From an uncultured Moraxella sp. (GTDB lineage: Bacteria; Pseudomonadota; Gammaproteobacteria; Pseudomonadales; Moraxellaceae): DNA of 59,024 bases. The notes below the pieces were generated by a model, which was not told the DNA's origin, ran no database searches, and saw only the letters and a program-made list of their open reading frames with translations. A program made the translations under genes and the position numbers. Shown one piece after another: positions 8,612 to 17,132 of the stretch (position 1 is the stretch's first letter; every line of letters starts with the position of its first letter). The stretch lies in assembly GCA_943908425.1 (NCBI GenBank), contig CALTTC010000012.1, positions 1-59,024 on the forward strand, given 5' to 3'.

Positions 8612-9003
8612 TTACCAACCAAACAATGCCAATTTTTGTCCAGTGGGTAATGCACAAAGTTCGTCAGATTCTTTTAATAGCGCTGGGGTTAAAATACAAT
8701 TTATCGCATCTTGCGCTTTTTGGGCATAGGTGGTATCCTCTTCAGGCAATTTTAAGTAAGTAATCTGTTTTGAGTTCAAAGGATGCTCCGCTTGGATAGT
8801 CATTGCCATAGGCATTTTAAAACTATCTACCCATATCTTAGCGGTGAACGATAAGGCAATTGCACTCGCTACCGCCATAGATTCGTTGGTTGTAGCAAGG
8901 GCGATATCAGTTGCTACAGCCACGGTATCAATGGCGACTACTTCTTCTTATTAGAACTCGCCACAGCAAATGCAACAGCCAAGCTTAGTAAGCCGTGTTT
9001 TAT
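8612..9003 (-). pseudogene. Decayed gene for a small secreted protein (unknown function)
   Basis: I do not recognise the family. On the minus strand AAAGG is followed by ATA AAA CAC and a typical signal-peptide frame (KHGLLSLAVAFAVASS) that ends at TAG 8938-8940. The continuing sequence is in another frame, open from there to 8612 and ending GQKLALFGW. This suggests one protein with a lost ATG start (ATA at 9001-9003) and a frameshift near 8945. The frame 8612-8923 alone has an ATG but no ribosome-binding site and starts inside the presumed secretion region. Alternatively it is a short real gene. Confidence 0.45.
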
Positions 9004-9105
9004 AGATGTATACCTTTGCCAAGTAAAATTTATTAACGGTTAGTTAAATAGTAGCAAAATAAAAATAATCATGTCGTTCAATGAACATTACAAATACTCA
9101 CAAAA

Positions 9106-9132
9106 CACCCCTGACAATCATTGTCAAGGGTG
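9106..9132 (-). terminator. Terminator after ffh
   Basis: CACCC-TGACAAT pairs with ATTGTCA-GGGTG. On the minus strand it is followed by TTTTG. It lies 40 bases after the ffh stop. Confidence 0.75.
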
Positions 9133-9171
9133 ATTCTTTAGCTAAGCAAAGCTAGACTATTTAAACAAAAC

Positions 9172-10722
9172 TTAAAACCGACGTTTAAATTTCCCGTCTA
9201 GCGTATTGCCCATTTGCCCGTTTTGCATTTGCTCCATCTGCTGTTTTAATTGCTCGGTTGCCAAGTCGTCAGCATTTAAGCCCATTTTACCGACCTCTTG
9301 TGCCATCTCTTGCATGCTTTGATTGTTACCACCAAACAATGGACCACCACCCTGTTGCCCGCCTGCCATACCACGCGTTAGCCCCTGCACCGCTTTCATC
9401 ATTTTGGCAATGCCATCAGGACGGCTAATCATTTTCATCATTTTTGCCATTTGCTTGTGCTGTTTTAATAGGCGATTCACATCTTGAATTTGTTTGCCAG
9501 AACCTGCAGCGATACGGCGTTTACGGCTTGGGGTGATTTTATCGGGGTTTTGCCGTTCAAAGGCGGTCATGGAATGAATGAGCGCTTCCATTTCTTTAAC
9601 CTTTTCTTCAGGCTTGGCCTCGGCTAGGGCATTTTGAATATCATCGCCACTCATACCCGGCATTTTATCCAAAAAGCCTGCCATACCACCCATATTTTTC
9701 ATTTGTTGGAATTGGCTTAGCAAATCATCCAAGTCAAACTCACCGCCTTTTTGGATTTTTTGAGCCATTTTTTCGGCTTTGTCTTTGTCAATCTTGGCTT
9801 CTACTTCTTCAACAAGCGACAATACATCGCCCATACCCAAAATCCGCTGGGCAATCCGCTCAGGGTGGAAAACTTCTAGTGCTTCTAGCTTTTCGCCACG
9901 CCCCAAAAACTTAATCGGCTTGCCTGTAATGGCACGCACCGACAGCGCCGCCCCGCCCCGTGCATCGCCATCGGTTTTGGTCAAAATCACCCCAGTTAAT
10001 GGCAATGCGTCATTAAAGGCTTTGGCGGTATTGGCAGCGTCTTGTCCTGTCATAGAATCCACAACAAATAACGTCTCAGTGGGATTGACCGCTGCTGTGA
10101 GTGCTTTGATTTCATTCATCATCGCTTCGTCAACGGCAAGTCTACCTGCGGTATCAATAATCAAAATATCAGCAAATTGTAATTTGGCGTTATTGATGGC
10201 GCGCTGAGCAATGTCAATGGGTGTTTCGTCAGTGCTAGATGGCACAAACATCGCTCCCACTTGCGAGGCGACTTGCTCAAGCTGTTTGATGGCAGCGGGG
10301 CGATAAATGTCGGCAGACACAAGCATCACCTTTTTTTTGTGCTTGTCTTGCAAAAATTTTGCCAATTTACCTGCTGTCGTGGTTTTACCTGCCCCTTGTA
10401 ATCCTGCCAGCAAATAAATAATCGGTGGCTTGCCGGTCATCTCAAGGCTTTGATTGGCAGAACCCATCATTTCAGTCAATTCATCATAGACAATTTTGAC
10501 AAAAGCTTGGGCAGGGGCAAGCTCTTTTAGCACTTCTTGCCCAAGGGCTTGCTCCTTGACTTTGGCAACAAAATCTCGTGCTACAGGCAGTGCTACGTCT
10601 GCTTCAAGCAGTGCCATACGCACTTCACGCAACGTGTCTTTGATGTTATCTTCATCTAGGGTTGTTTGCCCTGACAAATTTCTTAAGGTGCCAGATAAGC
10701 GTTCGGTTAAGGTATCAAACAT
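9172..10722 (-). CDS. ffh: Signal recognition particle protein Ffh (SRP54)
   Basis: GTPase that, with 4.5S RNA, binds signal sequences on ribosomes and delivers them to FtsY at the membrane. The N domain is residues 1-90. The G domain has the P-loop GLQGAGKTTT from residue 107, DTAGRLAVDEAMM, and TKTDGDARGGAALS. The methionine-rich M domain begins about residue 300 with the RNA-binding helix-turn-helix (FERQNPDKITPSRKRRIAAGSG) and a Met/Gln/Gly-rich tail. The protein is 516 residues, longer than E. coli Ffh (453) because of the tail. TTGATA and TAGAAT spaced by 18 bases upstream make a plausible promoter. It is divergent from the YpjD-like gene. Confidence 0.96.
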   Translation of the reverse strand: MFDTLTERLSGTLRNLSGQTTLDEDNIKDTLREVRMALLEADVALPVARDFVAKVKEQALGQEVLKELAPAQAFVKIVYDELTEMMGSANQSLEMTGKPPIIYLLAGLQGAGKTTTAGKLAKFLQDKHKKKVMLVSADIYRPAAIKQLEQVASQVGAMFVPSSTDETPIDIAQRAINNAKLQFADILIIDTAGRLAVDEAMMNEIKALTAAVNPTETLFVVDSMTGQDAANTAKAFNDALPLTGVILTKTDGDARGGAALSVRAITGKPIKFLGRGEKLEALEVFHPERIAQRILGMGDVLSLVEEVEAKIDKDKAEKMAQKIQKGGEFDLDDLLSQFQQMKNMGGMAGFLDKMPGMSGDDIQNALAEAKPEEKVKEMEALIHSMTAFERQNPDKITPSRKRRIAAGSGKQIQDVNRLLKQHKQMAKMMKMISRPDGIAKMMKAVQGLTRGMAGGQQGGGPLFGGNNQSMQEMAQEVGKMGLNADDLATEQLKQQMEQMQNGQMGNTLDGKFKRRF

Positions 10723-10799
10723 AAATCTCTCTTTTTGGTGTAAAATAACCTATTCTATGCTAAATTACACTTGGTTATCAAGTTGTTAAGGGAAAAATT

Positions 10800-11612
10800 G
10801 TGTCAGTGTTTGTAGTTTGGGTCGCCTTTGGCTTGGGGTTTTTGCTGTATGCCGGCGCCTTTGGCTATCTGTTAAGTCGCTTTTTTGCGCAAAAAACCGC
10901 CAATACTGTTGGCGTACTCACACTTTTTTTGGTGGCAAGTGTTTGCCACGCATGGGTATTGTTGCCGAGCATTATAACAAAGTTTGGCTTAAATTTTAAT
11001 TTATTTAATAGCTTAAGCTTAAGCGCCCTATTTTTTGTGGTGTTTTTTATCGTATTTTGTCTGTATCGCCCGATTGTTAATTTGGGGATTTTGACCGCAC
11101 CGACTGCCCTGCTTGGCTTGACGGCTGGCTTTTTTGGGCGGGCGAGTTATGAGCCGTTAGCCGATATTGGTACAGCACTTGAAATCCATATTATACTGTC
11201 CTTTGCCGCCTACTGTGTGCTCCTTATGGCGTGTGTTCAAGCGATTATTTTAAGCTTACAAATCAAAGAGTTAAAGCACCAAACGCGCCATCGCCTGTGG
11301 GTAACACAGCTCCCCCCATTACAGACAATGGAGCATTTATTGTTTGATATGATTTTATTGGGCTTTGTGCTACTCACCATCGCTTTAAGTGTCGGTTTTT
11401 TGAGCACTTATGATATCAAGGCACAACATATCGCCCATAAGCTGGTATTTAGTGTGCTGTCGTGGCTGGTATTTGGCGGACTTATTGTCGGGCATTACCG
11501 CTATGGCTGGCAAGGCAGACGCGCATGCCGGATAACCATTTATGGCTTTTTGCTATTAGCGATCGGCTTTATTGGCACCAAAGTGGTGCTAGAGGTGCTC
11601 TTAAACTCATAA
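10800..11612 (+). CDS. CcsA/YpjD-like cytochrome c assembly family membrane protein
   Basis: About eight membrane helices with the cytochrome_C_asm (PF01578) pattern in the second half, as in E. coli YpjD and HemX. A conserved His (HIILSFAAYC) and a second pair (AQHIAHKL) fit the haem-handling family. There is no WWD motif of true CcmF/CcsA visible. Its position next to ffh is the classical ypjD-ffh arrangement, here divergent. It starts with GTG, 8 bases after AAGGG. Function in haem or cytochrome c biogenesis is inferred from family only. Confidence 0.83.
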   Translation: MSVFVVWVAFGLGFLLYAGAFGYLLSRFFAQKTANTVGVLTLFLVASVCHAWVLLPSIITKFGLNFNLFNSLSLSALFFVVFFIVFCLYRPIVNLGILTAPTALLGLTAGFFGRASYEPLADIGTALEIHIILSFAAYCVLLMACVQAIILSLQIKELKHQTRHRLWVTQLPPLQTMEHLLFDMILLGFVLLTIALSVGFLSTYDIKAQHIAHKLVFSVLSWLVFGGLIVGHYRYGWQGRRACRITIYGFLLLAIGFIGTKVVLEVLLNS

Positions 11613-11634
11613 AAATACCCCATAACTGGGGTAT
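11611..11634 (-). terminator. Terminator after lolA
   Basis: ATACCCC and GGGGTAT pair around ATAACT. On the minus strand a TTTTT run follows. It touches the stop codon of the convergent YpjD-like gene. Very similar ATACCC hairpins end the lipoprotein gene (42121) and rpsU (52049). Confidence 0.8.
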
Positions 11635-11680
11635 CGTGGCTTATTAGCGTTGGTTATTCTAACGTTCACTGTTCTAGCCT

Positions 11681-12280
11681 TTATTGTTCTATCACATCGG
11701 TGCCAGCGGGCGGTGTAAAAGTAAACTTTTTGGCAGGAATATTGCTATTCATTTTAATATTACTAAAGCGAATGCTGGTTGTCTGTCCCAAATTATCATT
11801 TAACACCATCATCACAGGGCGACCGCCGTTAAAGCTGATAGACAAGTTTTTAAAGCTGGCGTTACCACTTTTTGGTGTCAAAACATAATAGTTTTTACTG
11901 GGATTGGGCTGTTTGACAGTAAAATTTTGGGCAATTTGGCTTGGATTGCCAGACAATAACAAAGCAGGCGTTTCGCCAACTTGATTGCTGGTGGCTTGAC
12001 GCGTGGCTTGCGCCAAATCTTTATCGTACACCCATAAGGTATTGCCATTAGCAACAATCAACTGGGCGGCAGGGGCTTTGGTTTCCCACAAAAATTGATT
12101 GGGGCGCTGTACCGCCATCGTGCCACTAAACGTGGTGTTTTTAGCACCTTTGGTGGTTTGGCTAAAATCTGCGGTCATGGATTTGGTATTGGTGAGCAAT
12201 TTATTTAAATTACTCGCAGGGTCGGCAAACGCTGGCATAATACTGCTTAAGGCAAATACTGCTAAAAGTGTTTTTTTCAT
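11681..12280 (-). CDS. lolA: Outer membrane lipoprotein carrier protein LolA
   Basis: Periplasmic chaperone that carries lipoproteins from LolCDE to LolB. Residues 1-18 (MKKTLLAVFALSSIMPAF) are a signal peptide cleaved before Asp. Family features follow: MTADFSQTT, the RPNQFLWETKAP strand, NGNTLWVYDKDLAQ and a C-terminal FTFTPPAGTDVI strand. The mature protein is about 180 residues, normal. The ATG at 12280 is preceded by AGGA; the longer frame to 12334 lacks a signal peptide start. It lies downstream of recJ and pgsA on the same strand. Confidence 0.93.
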   Translation of the reverse strand: MKKTLLAVFALSSIMPAFADPASNLNKLLTNTKSMTADFSQTTKGAKNTTFSGTMAVQRPNQFLWETKAPAAQLIVANGNTLWVYDKDLAQATRQATSNQVGETPALLLSGNPSQIAQNFTVKQPNPSKNYYVLTPKSGNASFKNLSISFNGGRPVMMVLNDNLGQTTSIRFSNIKMNSNIPAKKFTFTPPAGTDVIEQ

Positions 12281-12394
12281 ATAAATTCCTACAATCACAA
12301 AAGATGGGCTATTGTGCCAAAATTTTTGTAACACTGCTAGACAATTTTTGCAACAAATTTGCCGGTAGTGTTACACAAAGTCAATTGCCGTGAG

Positions 12395-13033
12395 TTAAGG
12401 GCGACGTAAGTAAGGCCATGCCGCTTTCAGATAGATGAGCATAGACCATAAAGTTAAAAGCACAGCAACCATCATTAAAACATAGCCTAACATTTCAAGC
12501 GATTGCCAATTGAGTAATAATACGGTAATGGCAATCATCTGAAACATGGTCTTTAGTTTACCAACATAAGACACGGCAACGCTTGTGCGCGCGCCAAGCT
12601 CCGCCATCCATTCACGCAAAGCAGATACCGCAATCTCGCGCGAGATAATGACAATCGCTGCCATCGCCATCACGATATTAGGGTGCCACTGCACCAAGAT
12701 AATCAGGGCGGCAGCCACCATCAATTTATCCGCTACAGGGTCTAAAAACCGCCCAAATGCCGAAGACAAATTCATCTTACGCGCCAAATAGCCATCAAGC
12801 CAATCGGTGATTGCCGCCAGCACAAACACAAAAGTCAATAAAAAATGGCGCAACAAACTGTCGCTATATTCCATCATGCCTAGACGGGCAATGGCATTAT
12901 CAGAAATAGGCGCAGTTTCTATCCCTAAGGCAGGCGGAAAATAAGCAATGCCCACAAACAGCGGTATCATCACAATGCGGGCAATGGTAAGATTATTAGG
13001 CAAATTAAAAATGGTGTGGCGTGGCTGACTCAT
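12395..13033 (-). CDS. pgsA: CDP-diacylglycerol-glycerol-3-phosphate 3-phosphatidyltransferase
   Basis: Makes phosphatidylglycerol phosphate from CDP-diacylglycerol and glycerol-3-phosphate at the inner membrane. The CDP-alcohol phosphotransferase motif is complete: Asp77, Asp80, Gly81, Ala84, Arg85, Gly94, Asp98, Asp102. Several hydrophobic helices surround it. It is 212 residues against 182 in E. coli, the extra length being an insertion between the first helix and the motif (about residues 34-58). It begins 32 bases after the recJ stop, so co-transcription is likely. Confidence 0.93.
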   Translation of the reverse strand: MSQPRHTIFNLPNNLTIARIVMIPLFVGIAYFPPALGIETAPISDNAIARLGMMEYSDSLLRHFLLTFVFVLAAITDWLDGYLARKMNLSSAFGRFLDPVADKLMVAAALIILVQWHPNIVMAMAAIVIISREIAVSALREWMAELGARTSVAVSYVGKLKTMFQMIAITVLLLNWQSLEMLGYVLMMVAVLLTLWSMLIYLKAAWPYLRRP

Positions 13034-13065
13034 AAACTGGCTCGTTTTTACTTATAATAGCACAT

Positions 13066-14790
13066 TTAGTCAATAAGCGCTAAGGCTTGCACGATAAATT
13101 GCACACGGCGATTGCCCCGCCACTCGTTAATGGCTAGCTTATAAAGAATGTGCACGTTTGTGGCACGATAATCCCAAGCAGCGGCTTCGTAATTAAACCA
13201 AATGGCATCAATAGGATAAGGCACTTCGGGGTGAGCAAGTAATAGTTTTAAATGCTTGTCTTTTAAAATGCGCGCGCTTTTGACCGCAAATACGCCATCA
13301 AAAGTCGGCTCAGCAAAACCATGCCCCCAAATGCTTAGCTGCTGTAACTGTTCAGCAAACGCTAGGCTAATCTCATGGGGTGCAAGCGTCCCATCGGTCA
13401 GCCGTTCGGCACAAAATACACTGTCAGGGAATTCTGCCATTACCGCATAAAACGCCGTGCAAAAGTTTGCAAAATCTTTTTTATGCAAGGTGAGCCCTGC
13501 CGCCATGGCGTGTCCGCCAAAATGACAAATGAGCTGCGGATAACGCCGCGCCACTTGCAAAATGGTATCGCGCATATGCACCCCTTTAATGGAGCGCGCC
13601 GAAGCTTTGATTAGGTCGTTATCACCAGTTTTGTCACGGTCGGCAGGCGCAAAAATCAAGGTCGGCAAATAAGTCTGCTCCTTAATCCGCCCAGCTACCA
13701 CCCCAATCACCCCTTGATGCCAATCATCATCATACAAAATCACTGCCCTGCGCGTGGCATCCAACTGCAAATTATCCAGCATACGCTCTGCTGTGTCACG
13801 CATCACCGCTTGAGTTTGTTGGCGTTCAATATTTAAGGCATTTAGTTGGCGCGCATAGTCATCAGCACTTTGACAATCATCCGCCAATAAGCACGCCACA
13901 CCCACGCGCATATTATCCATACGTCCGGCAGCATTGATACGCGGTGCAATGGCAAAACCAAAATCGCTCACAGTCATCGCCTGACAATCGCGTCCAGCAC
14001 CAGCAAGCAATGCCAAAATCCCCGGCACACAGTTGCCCGCCTGCACTCTTGCCAAGCCGTGCGCTACTAAGATACGGTTATTTTTATCCAATACTCCCAC
14101 GTCCGCCACTGTTCCTAGTGCTACCAAATCCAAATATTGGCTCACCATTGCCGTGCTTTTACCAGCTGCACGGCGCACCTTGGCAAGCGCACCCATCACA
14201 TAGAACGCCACGCCCACGCCCACCAACGCCTTACTGGCAAAAGTACAGCCAAGCTGATTGGGATTAACCACCGCACAGGCATCGGGGGCAACTTCGGTCG
14301 TCAGATGGTGGTCGGTGATGATGACCTCCATACCAAGCTCATAAGCGAGCGCCACGCCATCGTGGCTTGAGATACCATTATCCACTGTGATAATAAGCGC
14401 CGGCGTAAAGCTGTCAAAGGCGTGTTGCACCAAGGCACACGTTAAGCCATAACCAAACACAAAACGGTCAGGAATCAAAAAATCTACCGTCGCGCCCATT
14501 GTACGTAGCACACGCACCACAAGCGCGGTACTGGTCGCCCCATCGCAATCAAAGTCGCCCACCACTAAGATTTTTTCTCGCCGGTCAATCGCCTCATCAA
14601 GGCGCGCTACCGCCTCTTGTAAGCCAAGCAACGTATCCGCTGGCAATAGCTCTTGTGCTTCAAGATGTAAATCCTCAGCCGTCGCCACCCCCCGCGCTGC
14701 CAACACGCGTGCAAGCGTCTCACCAAACTGTGCCACTAAAGCCTCTGGCAGTGCTTGCTTTTGTCCCCGCTTAGTTAATTGTAATGTCAT
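13066..14790 (-). CDS. recJ: Single-stranded-DNA-specific exonuclease RecJ
   Basis: 5'-3' exonuclease acting on single-stranded DNA in recombination and mismatch repair. DHH-family motifs are seen: VVGDFDCDGATST (about residue 97), VDNGISSHDG, the name-giving ITDHHLT, and DHHA1-type GVIGVVAGRIKE and FGGHAMAAGLTL in the C-terminal half. It is 574 residues, within the normal range. It heads a minus-strand run recJ-pgsA-lolA. Confidence 0.95.
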   Translation of the reverse strand: MTLQLTKRGQKQALPEALVAQFGETLARVLAARGVATAEDLHLEAQELLPADTLLGLQEAVARLDEAIDRREKILVVGDFDCDGATSTALVVRVLRTMGATVDFLIPDRFVFGYGLTCALVQHAFDSFTPALIITVDNGISSHDGVALAYELGMEVIITDHHLTTEVAPDACAVVNPNQLGCTFASKALVGVGVAFYVMGALAKVRRAAGKSTAMVSQYLDLVALGTVADVGVLDKNNRILVAHGLARVQAGNCVPGILALLAGAGRDCQAMTVSDFGFAIAPRINAAGRMDNMRVGVACLLADDCQSADDYARQLNALNIERQQTQAVMRDTAERMLDNLQLDATRRAVILYDDDWHQGVIGVVAGRIKEQTYLPTLIFAPADRDKTGDNDLIKASARSIKGVHMRDTILQVARRYPQLICHFGGHAMAAGLTLHKKDFANFCTAFYAVMAEFPDSVFCAERLTDGTLAPHEISLAFAEQLQQLSIWGHGFAEPTFDGVFAVKSARILKDKHLKLLLAHPEVPYPIDAIWFNYEAAAWDYRATNVHILYKLAINEWRGNRRVQFIVQALALID

Positions 14791-14993
14791 AAAACGCCTT
14801 CAAAATAAGTGCGCTTATTATGCCGACTTTTTATGATTTGGCAAGGTTTTTTTGGGGCTAATATGGCAAATCCGCTGGCTGGCTTGTTTGTTTGTCTACT
14901 TACACAACTATTACAAAGTTATAGCAAAGTCGCTGTTGATAGCGAGCAATTTTACGTTAAAATATGCCATTACCAATTTTTTAAGGACAAACA

Positions 14994-15500
14994 ATGAACT
15001 TTAACGCTGCACCCACGCCTACCGCCACTTATGTTGATCCAAATCTTGATTTAGACAAAATCCGCCGTGAATGTCAAGCACTGGTAAAATCACGCGCTAA
15101 GGTCTCCGCTGGTATGGCAACCATTCCTGTGCCGTTTTTGGATGTGGCGGTGGATGCCACCTTACTCACCAAGCTATTGCCAGAAATCAGTGAGCGTTTT
15201 GGCTTAATTGATAACGCCAAAGACGCCGCCAACATTGACAGCAACGACAGTCGCTTTAAGTCATTCAAAGACAGTATTTTATCCTTTGGTGGATTGGTTG
15301 CCACGCGCGGTCTGGTCAAAAAAACCTTCCAAGGCTTTGGTGGACGCATCATTAGTAAGCAAGTTACAAAATATGTACCGTTGGGTGGAAGTGTCGTTGC
15401 CGCAACAATGAGCTATATGATCTTTAAAAAAATCGCCTTTAATCACATTGATGAATGCTATAAGCTTGCCAAAAAACTTCAGCAAGCCCCAAAGGCTTAA
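14994..15500 (+). CDS. DUF697-like protein (YcjF-type), function unknown
   Basis: 168 residues with a strong ribosome-binding site (AAGGAC, 8 bases before ATG). The stretch KSRAKVSAGMATIPVPFLDV and the hydrophobic segment near residues 95-135 resemble the DUF697 domain found in YcjF and in GTPase-associated membrane proteins. The Gly-rich middle (GLVKKTFQGFGGRI) supports this. No enzymatic motif is visible. It is divergent from recJ and ends in its own terminator. Confidence 0.72.
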   Translation: MNFNAAPTPTATYVDPNLDLDKIRRECQALVKSRAKVSAGMATIPVPFLDVAVDATLLTKLLPEISERFGLIDNAKDAANIDSNDSRFKSFKDSILSFGGLVATRGLVKKTFQGFGGRIISKQVTKYVPLGGSVVAATMSYMIFKKIAFNHIDECYKLAKKLQQAPKA

Positions 15501-15506
15501 AGAGCT

Positions 15507-15534
15507 AAACCGGCATCAAGTGGTGCCGGTTTAT
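15507..15534 (+). terminator. Terminator after the DUF697-like gene
   Basis: AAACCGGCA and TGCCGGTTT pair around TCAAGTGG, followed by ATTT. The U-run is short. Confidence 0.75.
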
Positions 15535-15594
15535 TTGCTAATTGCACGCATATTTTATACAATAAGCAGACAAAATAAAGCCAAGGGGGAAATA

Positions 15595-15918
15595 ATGAGC
15601 TTTGTCGTTACCGACAACTGTATCTTGTGCAAATACACCGATTGTGTGGAAGTCTGTCCTGTAGACTGTTTTTATGAAGGGCCTAATTTTTTGGTGATTA
15701 GTCCAGATGAGTGCATTGACTGCGCGCTATGTGAGCCTGAATGCCCTGCTAATGCCATCTTTTCAGAAGATGAAGTGCCAAAAGGACAAGAACATTTCAT
15801 CGCCCTAAATGATGAGCTGTCTGCTACCTGGCGTAACATCACCGAAAAAACTGACCCCCTACCCGACCACGAAAAATGGGACGGCGTGCCAGACAAGCTA
15901 CAATATTTACAGCGATAA
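15595..15918 (+). CDS. fdxA: 7Fe ferredoxin (3Fe-4S/4Fe-4S)
   Basis: Small electron carrier of the Azotobacter FdI type. Cysteines 9, 12, 17 and 21 (CILCKYTDCVEVCP) and a second set CIDCALCEPECP provide the ligands for a 3Fe-4S and a 4Fe-4S cluster. The C-terminal extension (residues 65-107, ending DGVPDKLQYLQR) is characteristic of this subfamily. AGGGGG precedes the ATG. A longer frame exists upstream but has no start signal. Its redox partner is not visible from context. Confidence 0.93.
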   Translation: MSFVVTDNCILCKYTDCVEVCPVDCFYEGPNFLVISPDECIDCALCEPECPANAIFSEDEVPKGQEHFIALNDELSATWRNITEKTDPLPDHEKWDGVPDKLQYLQR

Positions 15919-15962
15919 ACCTTTCAATAGACCGGCGTTGTATAGCTTATGCTAATTTGCGG

Positions 15963-15983
15963 GCGAGTTTGCTCGCTTTTTTT
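15963..15983 (+). terminator. Terminator after fdxA
   Basis: GCGAG and CTCGC form the stem around TTTG, followed by seven T. The gap from 15919 to 16234 otherwise holds only AT-rich sequence and the carbonic anhydrase terminator. Confidence 0.85.
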
Positions 15984-16190
15984 GTTACTGCACCTATAAC
16001 ACTGGCTTAATTTGGTAAAATTAGTAGATAGTGGCAAAAACTTACCACATAATTTGTCGTTTAAAAAACAACTGTTTTTAATAAATAATGCCTTTTATCA
16101 AAAGTAATTTAGCAGACCAAATCGCTATTACTCACACCGTAAATAAGACATTATTACAATTAATAGCTGTCAAGACTTTATTAAATAATT

Positions 16191-16218
16191 AAAAAAGACA
16201 GCCAAAGCTGCCTTTTTT
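16191..16218. terminator. Bidirectional terminator after carbonic anhydrase gene
   Basis: AAAAAAG-CAGC pairs with GCTG-CTTTTTT around CCAAA, with A and T runs on both sides. It lies 17 bases after the stop of the minus-strand gene. Confidence 0.85.
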
Positions 16219-16234
16219 AACCAATCAACATTAT

Positions 16235-17023
16235 TTACTTAATCAGTGATACTTCGCGCGCACCTTGAGGTTGCACGGGGCGGTTGTTGCCATTGTACAG
16301 CATAGCTAGCGTACCAAGCTGTGTGCCGTCAGCGGTAATGGGGGTATTTTTGAGTAGCCATTCCACTTTCTCGGTGCACGGCGGGGTCGTCAATGAGCCT
16401 TCGTAATTAAACACCGCTTTGTCGCTAGGCATTAGACTGCCAACATTAAAGCCCAAAAGCTTACTGTCCATTTTGTTATATTTGGGTAAGTTAGTTAGCA
16501 CTTTATTTAGATTGGGATTATATTCACCGCCATTGACCAGCACGCCTACCACCGCTAGACCGTCATTGGCGTTTTTATGCACAAAATGAAGCTCTAGCGG
16601 ATATTGTGCATTCATCACGGTATGCTCGCTTGGCACATGGTAGTGGAATTGCAATAGGTCATAGCGCACGCCGTCTAGCACGATATGGCTTTGGACTTGT
16701 CCAACCACATTAAAGGCAATGGTATGTCCATTATTTAGCACCGCAAAATCCTCTGGAGAATAATACTCATCCAAAGTACGCTTACCTGAATTATCCGTCA
16801 CTTTAGCAACATTAATCGGTGATTGCGTTTGTCCAATTTTGCACAGTTTATTAACCTCAATATCGCCCCAAGTATCATGGTTATGATAATCCCAATGGTG
16901 GTGGGCGTTGCCGTGCTCTAGCTCTTCGGCATGAGCCTTGATGGCTTGCGTTGATACTCCTGTGGTACTACAGCCTGTTAATAAGGCGACAGCAAGTGTT
17001 AAAACACCTAATTGCTTGCACAT
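16235..17023 (-). CDS. Alpha-class carbonic anhydrase, predicted lipoprotein
   Basis: Interconverts CO2 and bicarbonate outside the cytoplasm. Residues 1-17 are a lipoprotein signal ending LTGC, so Cys18 would carry the lipid. Zinc ligands are the two His of FHYH and the His of LHFVH. QSPINV, the EHT gate-keeper Glu and the substrate-pocket SLTTPPC are all present. Between the lipid anchor and the catalytic fold is a His-rich stretch (HGNAHHHWDYHNHDTW). TAGGAGAATGG precedes the ATG at 17023; an upstream in-frame Met (17092) has no signal sequence. It is divergent from truD. Confidence 0.93.
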   Translation of the reverse strand: MCKQLGVLTLAVALLTGCSTTGVSTQAIKAHAEELEHGNAHHHWDYHNHDTWGDIEVNKLCKIGQTQSPINVAKVTDNSGKRTLDEYYSPEDFAVLNNGHTIAFNVVGQVQSHIVLDGVRYDLLQFHYHVPSEHTVMNAQYPLELHFVHKNANDGLAVVGVLVNGGEYNPNLNKVLTNLPKYNKMDSKLLGFNVGSLMPSDKAVFNYEGSLTTPPCTEKVEWLLKNTPITADGTQLGTLAMLYNGNNRPVQPQGAREVSLIK

Positions 17024-17117
17024 CGTCCATTCTCCTAGATTGTCGGAAGTTAAATTGTAACATATCTCGCTAATATTGCAACCTATCAGCAAAACCCAGA
17101 ATATATCCTATAAAGCA

Positions 17118-17126
17118 TGCTATAAT
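17118..17126 (+). promoter_or_regulatory. Extended -10 (TGCTATAAT) placing the truD start at or next to its ATG
   Basis: TATAAT at 17121-17126 with TGC directly before is a consensus extended -10. The ATG is at 17133, six bases after the hexamer, where transcription normally begins. No ribosome-binding site is present, so the truD message is probably leaderless. Confidence 0.6.
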
Positions 17127-17132
17127 GCTCGC

